From contig CM037878.1 in the NCBI GenBank assembly GCA_021292165.1, positions 235,071,546-235,135,545 on the forward strand: a DNA stretch of 64,000 nucleotides, read 5' to 3'. Positions 54,670 to 64,000 of this stretch are shown here, in pieces. This DNA comes from Shinisaurus crocodilurus. Its lineage: Eukaryota > Chordata > Lepidosauria > Squamata > Shinisauridae. Both the position numbers and the translations under genes were made by a program. A model generated the notes under the pieces. That model was given only the letters and a program-made list of their open reading frames with translations. It had not been told where the DNA came from and did not search any database. Within the stretch, counting starts at the first letter, position 1. Every line of letters begins with the position of its first letter.

Positions 54670-54896
54670 GGGTAGCATCTAATGGTGGTGCAGTACTAGT
54701 GCTGATGATGTTGCACTAGTAAACCAATGCTAGTGCAACATCATTAACCCTTGCTATTACAGATCACCACTTTTGTACTAGCAAAAGTACAAAAGTACAC
54801 TTTTGTACTAGCAAATGTAATGATGTTGCACTAGCATTAGTTTACACTAATGCAGCATCACTAGTGCTAGTGTTGGGCCATCATTGGAAACTACCC
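54670..54896. mobile_element. Fold-back element with internal multi-hairpin
   Basis: Ends 'gggtagcatctaatggtgg' and, read inward from the right, 'gggtagtttccaatgatgg' are inverted repeats. The arms contain several copies of 'gatgttgcactag' in both orientations. The centre 'cttttgtactagcaaaagt' is repeated and self-complementary. A 3-bp 'tct' flanks both sides. Non-coding; superfamily unknown. Confidence 0.75.
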
Positions 54897-55226
54897 TCTG
54901 ATTATCCTGCAAATTACTGTTTTATGTTTTTGTTTTGAAAATGCAATGGTCATGGTGGCCAGTCAATTTTTTAAAAAATCCGTCAGCAAGTCCGTCACCA
55001 TACTTCTTATCTAAGTTTGTGTGATCTAAATCTTTGTTACAGTTCCTTAAGTTTGTGTGTGCTCCACCATAGGCTACACAATGTTTTCCCCACCACTGTA
55101 CGCAATTCATCAGGGCCAAACTAAACATTCTCTCTAGTACACATTGTGGAGCAATTCAAATCAGGACTATGGCACCTCAGGAGAGGAGGCTTTAAGCTCC
55201 CCACATTGTTGTTCTGAATTCCACCC

Positions 55227-55287
55227 CCTACAGTTGTGTGTGTGTGTGTAATTTCAGGATGAAAATGGTGTGTGTGTGTGTGTGTGT

Positions 55288-55342
<55 letters not shown>
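55227..55342. repeat. Compound (TG)n / (GA)n microsatellite
   Basis: Two TG arrays separated by a short unique stretch, then an uninterrupted GA array to 55342. Confidence 0.95.
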
Positions 55343-55346
<4 letters not shown>

Positions 55347-55607
55347 AAGTCTCCTCACCTGAAATGCTGTAGTACTGATCCAAATCGGCTGTGCATGCTT
55401 ACAACGAGGTAAAGAGATCTAGCACACATAGCTCCACAACGGTTAAAACAAAAAGAGATAGCAAGGAGTTCAGGATCTCCCCAAATTGGGAGAATGGGCA
55501 TTAAATTAGCAAATGCAATTCACTGTAAGCAAGTGTAAAGTGATGAATGTTGGGGGGGGGGGGGAATCCCAACTTCACGTATAAACTGATGGGCTCTGAG
55601 CTAGTGG

Positions 55608-56045
55608 TAGGTATGTATGGACACTGTAAAATCCATTCCGTCTATGCTTTGTGGATTGTCAGGTGCCTTTTGTTCTGTCATCCACTCATTGACAGAATCG
55701 GATTTTGTGAAAATGTGTTCACATTTGCGCAAATTTGGAGTTGCACAAATTCGCACACCCGAAAATGTGCAAATCTCCCCCCAAATACACAAATCCCTGA
55801 AAAATGCATATTTTCATGCATTACTCTATGGGGGAAATGTGCATTTTTATCAGTGTTTTTTTTTTAATTTTACGTATTTTTCTATGACTAAATTGTCATA
55901 AAATTACATAAAGAGTTTTTTAAAAATGGAGCGCAAGTCTGCAGAATCCATGCAACTTGGGAAAAGCTGGTCCACTGCAGAATGCTGGTTGGATTCTTAG
56001 AAATCTGAACTCATTTGAATCTGTTGTATTTCTCTGACATCCCTA
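55608..56045. mobile_element. hAT-like MITE, TAGGNATGTG type (uninterrupted copy)
   Basis: Left end 'taggtatgtatggaca', right end '...ctctgacatcccta'. Flanks 'gctagtgg' (55600-55607) and 'gctagcag' (56046-56053) match at 6 of 8, as expected for an aged 8-bp duplication. Shares interior order with 48956-49625. It splits the CR1/L3 coding sequence between codons for 'GSEL' and the DLGVV block. Confidence 0.85.
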
Positions 56046-56053
56046 GCTAGCAG

Positions 56054-56750
56054 TGACTGATCAAGAAAGAGATCTTGGGGTTGTGTTGGACAGCTTAATG
56101 AAAATGTCAACCCATTGTGCAGCTGCAGTGAAAAAGGCAAACTCCATGTTAGGCAGTATAATTAGGAAAAGAATTGAAAATAAAACTGTCGTGATCATAC
56201 TCCCTTTAGACAAATCTATGGTGTGACCACACTTAGAATAATGTGTACAGTTCTGGTCACCACACCTAAAAAATAACATTGTAGAGTTGGAAAAAGTGGA
56301 GAAAAGGGCAACTAAAATGATCAAGGGGCTGAAGCAACTGAACTCCCCTATGAGGAAAGGCAACAGCAGCTGGGATTGTTTAGCTTAGAAAAAAGTTGAG
56401 TAAAGGGAGACATGGTAGAGGTGTATGAAATTATGCATGGTGTGGAGAAAGTGGATAGGGAGACATCTCCCTCCCTCCCTCCCTCCCCCCCCTCTCTCTC
56501 ATAATACTCGAACCCAGGGTCATCCCATGAAGCTGATTGGTGGGAGATTCAAGACAGATAAAAGGAAGTACTTCTTCACACAACACATAGTTAAACTATG
56601 GCATTCACTTCCACAAGATGTAGTGATGTCCACCAATTTGCACAGCTTTAAAAGGCATTGGACAAATTCATGGAAGATAAGGCTTTCAATGGCTACTGGT
56701 CATGATGGCTATATGCTCCCTCCAGTATCAGAGGCAGTATGCCTATGAAC
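56054..56750 (+). pseudogene. CR1/L3 LINE reverse transcriptase C-terminal remnant
   Basis: Translation in shifting frames gives ERDLGVVLD-like 'dqerdlgvvl' wording, AAAVKKANSMLGSI, 'QFWSPHLKN', VEKRATKMIKGLKQ, and later 'KREYFFTQHIVKLWHSLP'. These match the CR1 C-terminal block (DLGIVVD...AAKKAN...[10 protein letters not shown]...[10 protein letters not shown]) seen at 3.9-4.6 kb, but more diverged and with many stops. A (CCCT)n run interrupts it at 56466-56495. Confidence 0.8.
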
Positions 56751-57084
56751 ACCAGTTGTTGGGGAACATGGGAAGGGGAGGTGCTGTTGCACTCATATCC
56801 TGTTTGCAGGTTTCTCATGGGCAGCTGATTGGCCACTATGTGAACAGAATGTTGGACTAGATGGACCCTTGGTCTGATCCAGCATGGCTCTTAATGCATG
56901 CTAGAGATAATGTTTAGTTTGGCCCTCAGTTACATGTGGTGGAATTGTGAGAACCCATACAATATCAATGTCTTCAGTTTTCTGTGTAGGTGTCCTTGTT
57001 CCTCCCAATACAGAACCTTTGCCTAAGCTCTTGAAATTCAGGTTCCTTATATCCAGTTTGGTAAACATGGTTTCATATTTTGCC

Positions 57085-57780
57085 ACTAATCTAGGCTACA
57101 TGCGTGTGTAAAGGGTGGAAATAATGAACTGAGACAAGTGAATATGGTACAGATTAGGGCCACACTTATTGAATAATCAAGAACTACAAAGGGAAAGAAG
57201 TGCGGGTCCCTGGCTATACTGGCCGCTGGACAGTAGAGGTCTTTTGGGCAATGCATCCATCCCCAAAGGGTGGCACCTGTATATTGTCACCCCTGCCCTC
57301 AGTTTTATACCATCCTGGTGCTGGGGGGTCTTCCCAATGTCACCTTCTCATGGAGCTGCCAAGCTCTGGTCAGGTGAGTTGGGTCAGCCTCAAAGGCGGT
57401 CTGTATCTCCCCAGCTGGGCCACAAAACCCTAAGAGGAGAGCCTCGGGAGTCACCAATCACTTAAAAGGTGCCATTGGATGCTCACCAACCCTACCCCCA
57501 CTGAATATTCCCACACTTACCTGCCAAATGTGACTGAATTAAACCAAACAAAACAGTCAATTAAAATTAATCCGAACCACTGCATCACAGTGTAGAGTAG
57601 GCGAAACGTGCACATTGTCCCATACAGCCAATCAAGGAAATGAGCCAAAATTCCTACTCAGCCCCCTAACAGGCAACCAGCAGAGCTAATAGGGAGGAAG
57701 AGAGGGAGCCACGAACAAAAGAGGCTGAGGGCGGGACCCTGGCGCCGCCCCCGGTCCTCATTGAAGTGTGCTAGTCACAC
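57085..57780 (-). other. LTR-like segment on the minus strand
   Basis: On the reverse strand a TATA box 'ggtataaaactg' (around 57303-57314) is followed about 135 bases later by a polyadenylation-type 'attcaataagtg' (around 57164-57175). The spacing suits the R region of an LTR. Upstream is a mixed, partly GC-rich U3-like region. I could not fix TG..CA ends or a duplication, and no gag or pol remnants adjoin, so a solo LTR is the best but unproven reading. Confidence 0.4.
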
Positions 57781-58482
57781 AATTGGCCCCTTAACTCACC
57801 TCTGCCCCAGACATGCAAATTTCTCCCTTCCTCAAGCTGCGCAGGGTCAGTGGAAGAGTATTACCTGGGAGCAAGTGCCATTGAACAAAATGGGATTTAC
57901 ATGGACACATAAAGGTCTTTTATGGTATCCTTATTACAAAACCACAGAGTAGTACCATTTATCTTTGATGCACATGCTATGTATATCACATTACAACCAT
58001 GTAATGAAAAAGCTACATGTTCAAAATAGCTAGCAACAAGGGGAAAAAAAACAACTATTGATAATAATATCTACCTAATAACCCACATTTTCTTCCTGTG
58101 CAAGAATTATGGAAATGAGAAAGATATTTAGGTGTTTTTAAAATGCATGTCTTAAACGTCAGAGTTTGAACAGCTCTTACTTAAGTGTGAGAATACATTA
58201 TAAACACATGCAAACATTCATTTTGTGCTTATCAGTTTACAATCAGAAGCAAATATTCCACTGTTTTTTGGATGCTGGCAATTTCCATTTCCCTTATCAG
58301 CCACCGTGAATAACACACCTGTTCAGTAACTGATTTCATGGCAGTCCCTTGTGTTCCTTATTGGATCCAGTCAGAGTTTTGTCATTGAAATTTGATCTTT
58401 TTTGGGTGGGGGGAAACAACAACTAAAAATTTACATTTTCCTTTCAGTTTCAGATGTTCCTCACTGCAAACTTTCTCTAAGC

Positions 58483-58567
58483 CTATGATCCTAACTGCAT
58501 TTACTTGGAAAGGTGTTTCCTTGAAATCAAGTGGACTTACTTCCAAGTGTACTTCTTCAGGATTGTA
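58483..58567. mobile_element. Short palindromic MITE, 'tgcaatcct' type (copy 4, diverged)
   Basis: 'gatcctaactgcatttactt' ... 'cttgaaatcaagtggactt' ... 'ttcaggattgtaca' follows the family order with substitutions. Confidence 0.6.
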
Positions 58568-58974
58568 CATAGATATATAATAAGGTGTTCTGAATAAATG
58601 TCAACCATTTCCTTTTGTGCTAAGTGGTTTTTTCTTTCTTTCACAGAGCTATATAGTCAATCATATGTCTTCTTTCCAAACTGGAGGTATATATCTTTGG
58701 ACTGTGCAACTGGATACAGAAAAGGCCATTGGATACAGAGAAGTCCTTTAAAAAAAAGAAAAAAGCCAGAAAATATAAAGAAAACCTTTATTTTGCTCAG
58801 ACAAAAAATCTATTAGCCAATATTATGATATATTTGCCTACCGTTATTGCCTCTATATCAAGTGACAGAGCACTGAATTTTAGGCCTTCCATTTTGATAA
58901 TTAAGATGCTTCATCTGTTTCTTAAGGGTGGAACCAATATTATGAAAAACATGGGTCTTATCCGTAAGTCTATA

Positions 58975-59306
58975 CATGATGGAGGGGTAGAAAACAGCTT
59001 ATTAGAAGGTGTCCTCTATTTGAAGGGCTGTCCAGTCTAAGTGTGGTTTAAAGATAAAGAACCTTAAGAGGGGAGAGCAGCAGGGCCCCTGAAGTTGCCC
59101 ATCAACAGTGAGCACCTGGGCTGCAGACTTGAACTGCCACTCAGGTCACCATCTGGTCACAGTCTTCCCCACTTTGGAAATGTGTATTGTATTTCTATTT
59201 AAGATATAGTATTTGTTTCTAAATTTGCACCTATACAGATCAATTAGTTTAAGAAAAAAATGTTAATCTGTTTTCTTTTGTCCTCGTTTTTTTGGTGATG
59301 CATTTC
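58975..59306 (-). mobile_element. TAGGNTGGCCA-type miniature element (copy 3, reverse)
   Basis: Reverse strand contains 'cttcaaatagaggacacc', 'tctgcagcccaggtgc', 'gttgatgggcaacttcagg' and 'aaatttagaaacaaata' in the family's reverse order. Ends are degenerate. Confidence 0.7.
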
Positions 59307-60434
59307 ATCTTTTCTTGTTGATGTGTAAATAACCACCCTGGACAGAATGTAAAAGGCATCTGTCTCTTTCTCCCTCTCCTTCCTCCCTAGGAAATTGCAT
59401 TCATTTATTCAAGAAGTCAAAGATTATATAAGATAAGTTTTCGTGACCAACCCATTAAGTATTGATTTACTAGGAGAAGTGTCTGAGCAAATAATTATAC
59501 ACGACCCCCACATGGGAAGCTTGCTTTAGATATTTAGCAACAGGTGGGTTAGAAGCATCTGCAATTTCCACTTGGCGATCTTAGAGTTGGCTTTTACATC
59601 CAGAAAGGGTTAGGGTTATTTGGCATAGCAGAAATACAGTGGAATGTGCTCTGAATTCCAAGGATGACATACCATGAAACATTTTAAACAATCCTTAATT
59701 CATAGGTGCATGAGATACCTGCTTTAAATAAACTCTTTTGCGTCACCTTCTCTGTTCATCTCATTATTTCTCTTTTTAATTGTCCTAATTTTGGTTTCTA
59801 GAGCCAGCCAGTAACACTGAAACTATGAAAATGAGGACTGGCACAAAACAGGATGAATTTTCTTATTTCTTTGGTAGGTATAAAATAATAGAATAAAAAA
59901 GAAAATGTGTATCACTGCTGTTAAGATAACTTTTATTGCATTCAAAACAGTTTAGGTTCTAAATACAAGATGCATTTTATTGTCCATACAGCTGTTCCAA
60001 CAGATTGCATTTATGAGCCCACTAAGGAAAAAATGGTATGATCCGGATACTTGTTAAGTGAAATCCTGGTTTAATGATTCCTTAATTAAGGGAATGTTGT
60101 TACATTAAACCAAATTGCAATCTGATAAAATAGCATGAACTGGCTGAAGAGATAGAAATAGAGCATTACAGGGCACATGAAGACATGGGCAGGTAAAGGT
60201 AAATTGTAAATGAAAAAAAAATTAAAGGGGACAGAAGATGACATATGCCACAGGGGAAAGCTTTCATTTTTGGTTTTATGGCATTTTGACATTGATTCCA
60301 GTTTTTCTCAGTTTCTCATTTTTCTAATCTTAAATTTGGTTCATCCCAAGTTTGAGACTATTTCTATCTTAAATTCGGTTTGTCTTTCTGTTTTGTTTCT
60401 TTAAATGATTATCACCAGAGGGAATGAGGAGGGA
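59307..60434. other. Unassigned AT-rich stretch
   Basis: No recognisable transposon, gene or long simple repeat. Part of 60190-60434 may be a diverged left portion of the TIR element that follows. Confidence 0.4.
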
Positions 60435-61361
60435 ATGTGGCTGAATGACTGACAGGTCCACCTTCTAATCATAGGGCATGGTTTACCAGGGCCTTCCATC
60501 ACTGGGTCTGGTGGGGAGGGTAGGGATGGGACTGTGAGATGGCCATTCCTCCAACACCACCAGGCCTCACTATTAAAAAAAGTAGCCTTAAACTTGTTTC
60601 CAGTCACCACAACTCCCTAGTCCCTGAACCTAGCCTTCTGAAACTTTGTAGATTTTCTGCCTGGGGACACCTTGATGATTTTCATACAATTTTCATTTTC
60701 ATACAATTGCCCACCCCTCCTCCCAAAAAAACACAGGGGGAGGGAAGGAAAAGCAAATCACTCCCCCAACCCAATTTGAGAACTTCCCTTCCACATGAAC
60801 CACCACACCTATCCTTCTGAAATTTTGCAGATTTCTTGCTTAGGGACACCTCCAGGTTGTCTCTCATTTTCAGAACAATGGCCCACAAGCAACATAGGGA
60901 GTAGGCACATACTCTTTTAAAGACTCCCAAAATGTCAAGGTGGTTCTTGCACAACCCCCCTTATTGTTCTGAAATTTGGCAGGCTTGATTCCCCCAGAAG
61001 GGGCAACTAACCCTGCAAAAATATTGTCAATTCCCTTTTTTAACATCAAAATATAAAGGCACATGGCACAAAGACCCCTGCACGTATTTTTCTGACATTT
61101 GGCAGGTGTAATCCCCTCCTAAGGGGCTACTATGCCTGCAAATATCATCCAATTCTGGTGAAGAGAAAAAAGTTATAGCAAGTTTATTTCCCATGATAGC
61201 TAACACAAAGGAAGCACAAAGCCTCAGATTTCTGAATTTCGACTCGGGGTCAGGACGGAGTCAAAGTGGATGGACTCCAAATTGGTCTGAGCCAAATTGG
61301 GCTATTTACCGAAGAACCAAATCAGGGTCAAGTTGAAGCTGGGGCTCAGTGCACACCTCTA
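60435..61361 (+). mobile_element. TIR element with internal degenerate tandem units (copy 2)
   Basis: Right terminus '...cagtgcacacctcta' is the complement of the left terminus type at 44733 ('ctaggatgtacattgg'). Internal units begin near 60602, 60789, 60935 and 61054 and share 'cttctgaaa(c/t)tttg(c/t)ag', 'gacacct', 'ctgaaatttggcaggc' and 'ctaaggggctac'. The order agrees with 44952-45961. No reading frame of note. The left end is not resolved. Confidence 0.6.
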
Positions 61362-62291
61362 GTTCCTCCTATAGCTTTAATGTGAATTCTAATGAATTCT
61401 AATATGGAGTATGTGAATGACTGTTTTGATGGGAAGTTGAGATGGGCACTCGGGGAAGCAAATGATTTTGCCACTGCTTTTTTACAACTCATTTAAGAAC
61501 ACTTTTACTTTAATCTGCAGTCAGGAGACTCCGAAGAGGAATTAACTCACATTTTTGATAAGGTTGTGGAAGAGCAACTGCTCTAGTTCTGTCAGCAAAG
61601 CTTAAGTGGAGAACAGGAGCAATGATCCCCAGTGTTCCAAGGGGTCAGTTCAAAACTTCATTCTAACTACTCTGCTCTGTGCAATATACTGCTACGTGCA
61701 CTTGTATTCTGTTCACAGCTCAGGGGAGAAAGAAAAGAAAACCACTGTTTTTTTTGTTACAGTCAGGGTTTCTTTCTATTCCCTCGCTTTCAGAAGTGAA
61801 TTGTAACTGTTAAGTGTGTTTTTGACAGATTATTCCAAAACTGTCATGCCTGGTAGGAATCCAAATGACCTGTTTTCTCAATATACACAGAGGTTTACCT
61901 CAAAGAATATAAAGAGGCTGAGGGCAGCATTCTCTACAGGAGCTTTAATAAAAGCAAGGGAATACAGATGGGCATGAAACTTACTCCCTACACGCCCCCC
62001 CTCCATCCACAATATATGGTAGAAAGAAATGGGGAAATTAGGCAAAGAAAATGCTTGGTTGCAAATAGTGTTGAAGTAACTGTGATAATTGTGATAAGCC
62101 TTTGACTAGTGGCCTACTTGGTGATGGTGAGTGCTAAGCTGAAAAATCAGAATTACATGCAATACAATTCCATTCCCTCCCCAAATGTAAATATCTCAAG
62201 TGATACTAAACATCTTTGCAGGAAACAGACATCCAGACTACCAAAAGCTCTATTCACTTGTTAGCTCTCCTCTCGAAAGGAGAATATAGAT
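61362..62291. other. No gene recognised
   Basis: Unassigned AT-rich sequence with no long repeat or coding motif. Confidence 0.4.
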
Positions 62292-62434
62292 TTCATAGAT
62301 CATAGAGTTGGAAGGAGCCTACAGGGCCATCGAGTCCAACCCCCTGCTCAATGCAGGAAACTAGAGGAGGGGTCTCCCATCCAAGTCATAACCAGGCTTG
62401 ACCCTGCTTAGCTTTCCACGCTCAGACAAGCTGG
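62292..62434 (-). mobile_element. 5S rRNA-headed SINE with CR1 tail (copy 3, head truncated)
   Basis: Reverse strand: 'gtctgagcgtggaaagc', 'taagcagggtcaagcctgg', 'acttggatgggagacc', then 'cctgcattgagcaggggg', 'ttggactcgatggcc' and terminal 'atgatctatgaaatct'. The first ~20 bp of the head present in copies 1 and 2 are missing. Confidence 0.88.
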
Positions 62435-62625
62435 GATCACAACTTGGGGCCACACTCCCAGTTTGAGCTCTGGTGGCTCCACTTCCCTATTGTCCAACTG
62501 CACATTCAGTGAAAGTCTGAAGGAGGAGGTGCTGAGGATGCAGAAGGTTAACAAGTGACTAGGCGGCTCTCAACAGGCAAAACAGAAGGAATAATGGAAA
62601 GGTCTGTATAAACCCAAATATACAT

Positions 62626-62650
62626 GCATACATACATACATACATATATT
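62626..62650. repeat. (CATA)n microsatellite
   Basis: Six near-perfect CATA units. Confidence 0.92.
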
Positions 62651-62749
62651 TAAATCTTGGTAATTAGAAGTTTTTCCTCTAGTCACGTCTGGGTTGTCTT
62701 AAAGGAAAACGTCCAATGACAAGGTAACAGGGATTTTTGATGTGCCTTA

Positions 62750-63139
62750 TAGGGCAGCCACTTATGCTTTGCCAAGGGAAGAAGAAAAAAAGAGGAAATG
62801 CTTCACCCAAAAAAGAGGACACCAATTTTCATAACTTTTGCAAATTTAGAAATTTATGCAAATTTAGAATTAATTATAATTTAAATAGAAATAGAAAACA
62901 CCTCACCATAGTGGAGAAGATGGACTAGGTTGCCTGTGTGCCGGCTCAGTCTGCTGACTGGGTGCTAACTGCTGATTGGCCACTTCAAGGTCCCTGCTCC
63001 CCCTCCCTCCTTATGGTTCTTTGAATTTAAAAACAGATGGACTCTGGCCAACCCCTCAAATAGAGGACACCTTCAAATAGAGGATTGTCCTCTGTCAATT
63101 CTCCAAAATAGAGGACTACCCTCAATGACATGACGCCCT
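62750..63139 (+). mobile_element. TAGGNTGGCCA-type miniature element (copy 4)
   Basis: Begins 'tagggcagccacttatgc', contains 'atgcaaatttagaatta', 'ctcagtctgctgactgggtg', 'ggccacttcaagg' and three 'aaatagagga' subrepeats, and ends near 'gacatgacgccctt'. Confidence 0.75.
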
Positions 63140-63455
63140 TTTCTGTTGAAGATTGGGCAATGCTGCTCTGAATAGGAAGCTAGAGGGGGAAACAAAACAA
63201 AAACTGATATTCAAGGAACCTCCCTGTGCTGCCCATTCAGTGGCCAACATCAAACTATTATTTCCTTTGTTTTAAACCATCCTGTCTCCAGCCTCTGAGC
63301 CTTCGAGCTCTGTGTTCCCTTTGTTTTAGATCCATAACTGCCTTGGAGTTTGGGCAGGCAATGTCTGTTCTTTCTGCTCAGGCCACCATGATTCTTGTTT
63401 ACAATCGTCTGTGGCAATGCCATTTGAAAGCTCAATCTTGAATTGTGTCCAAAAG

Positions 63456-63903
63456 TAGGGCTGTGCACGGCCCCCTCCGATCTGATTCTGATTCCGATCT
63501 GTGTAATCGGGACTGGGCCCAATTACAATTCCGTCTGATCTGTATCTATCCCGATATGATTACGATTACACAGGATCAATTACAGTAATGGAATCGATTC
63601 CGTTTCCGTCTAGTTTTTTTCCATAGACTTGCATTGGGGGGGGGGAACGTCTTTCACTTCTTCATTTTAAAAGATAGAAGCATGAAACCTGGTGAGATTG
63701 CAGATGTCCTCGGACTGCTTATGCCCCCCAAATTTCAGACACATGGGTCTTGTGGTTCCCCTGCAGCCCTCTCCCCCAAAGCAGGAGATCTTTCACATGG
63801 AACTTTTTTGGGCTCTCTCTGTCGGCAGCTATACTAAGCCGCTGCACTAATCCTTTTCTTTTGGCATGCAAATTTCCCCAGCCACCTGGAGAACACATCC
63901 CTA
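63456..63903. mobile_element. Candidate TAGGGNTGTG-type element
   Basis: Starts 'tagggctgtgcacggcc' and reaches '...gagaacacatcccta' 448 bp later, so the termini are inverted complements over about 10 bp and the length matches the other TAGGNATGTG elements. The first third is rich in self-complementary 'gattctgattccgatc' and 'gattacgattacac' words. Flanking 8-mers do not match, so it may be a chance pairing of termini. Confidence 0.5.
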
Positions 63904-64000
63904 TGACGGGCAGTCAGGTTAGCAGCAACAGGGGCACAGCGTGAAGCCATGAACAGCAAGGATACAGGAAAGCTGACAAGCAGCATAAAGAAAACAAGTT

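Larger units (their letters stand above)
55480..56893 (+). mobile_element. CR1/L3-type LINE 3' part, split by a MITE
   Basis: Coding remnants at 55480-55599 (NPNFTYKLMGSELV) and 56054-56750 flank the MITE 55608-56045. A 3' UTR follows with 'ggggaacatgggaagggg', 'tcatgggcagctgattggc' and 'ctagatggacccttggtct'. The 3' UTR is quite different from the CR1 at 3.8 kb, so this is a separate, older subfamily. A similar 3' UTR is found at 42.66-43.06 kb. Confidence 0.82.

Noticed and set aside
45599..61160. CRISPR-like or phage-type repeat array from the internal units at 45.6 and 60.6 kb
   Set aside because: The units are degenerate, contiguous and of uneven length with no uniform spacers, and the context is a vertebrate-type genome.

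Overview
This window looks like intergenic or intronic DNA from an amniote, most likely a squamate reptile (lizard or snake). I found no host protein-coding exon, functional tRNA, functional rRNA gene, operon, CRISPR array or bacterial-type system. The call rests on the mix of repeats: CR1 LINEs with an esterase-domain ORF1 and the octamer tail, several L2-clade LINEs, MIR-like SINEs with L2-type tails, 5S-rRNA-headed SINEs, many short inverted-repeat DNA transposons, and dense microsatellites. A turtle or crocodilian is a weaker alternative.

Layout. 0-3 kb: a MIR-like SINE and one 'TAGGNTGGCCA' miniature element. 3.8-7.9 kb (minus): a nearly full-length CR1 LINE with an intact ORF1 and an ORF2 broken by two stops and two frameshifts. 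8-12 kb: mostly unassigned, with a tRNA-headed SINE that carries a CR1/L3-type tail. 12.4-21.7 kb: palindromic miniature elements, including a GC-rich 440-bp element and a GC-rich fold-back element. 24.3-31.2 kb: a 5'-truncated L2 copy, a second GC-rich 435-bp element in inverse orientation, a degenerate L2 hit by a SINE, then a long L2 whose upstream region carries a 15-bp minisatellite and a G-quadruplex motif. 31.8-34.2 kb: a small hAT element with perfect 8-bp target duplications, a hairpin element and an LTR-like segment. 37.8 kb: a 5S-headed SINE with an L2-like tail. 40.3-41.95 kb: a 1.7-kb non-autonomous hAT element with perfect 8-bp duplications and very strong internal hairpins. 42.7-49.6 kb: a heavily nested zone (TIR element, 5S-CR1 SINE, CR1, L2 inside the CR1, hAT-type MITE with a SINE inside). 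53-56.9 kb: a SINE inside a palindromic MITE, a fold-back element, and a CR1/L3 LINE split by a MITE. 57-64 kb: an LTR-like segment, a second copy of the tandem-unit TIR element, another 5S-CR1 SINE and further MITEs.

How the parts relate. The autonomous LINE families and the SINEs that appear to borrow their machinery sit side by side: CR1 with a 5S-headed SINE, L2 with the MIR-like SINE and a second 5S-headed SINE, and CR1/L3 with a tRNA-headed SINE. Insertion order can be read directly from the nesting. The least explained items are the two 5S-headed SINE lineages, the TIR element with internal tandem units (44.7 and 60.4 kb), and the hairpin-rich hAT element at 40-42 kb. All family assignments come from reading motifs by eye; no database search was run.
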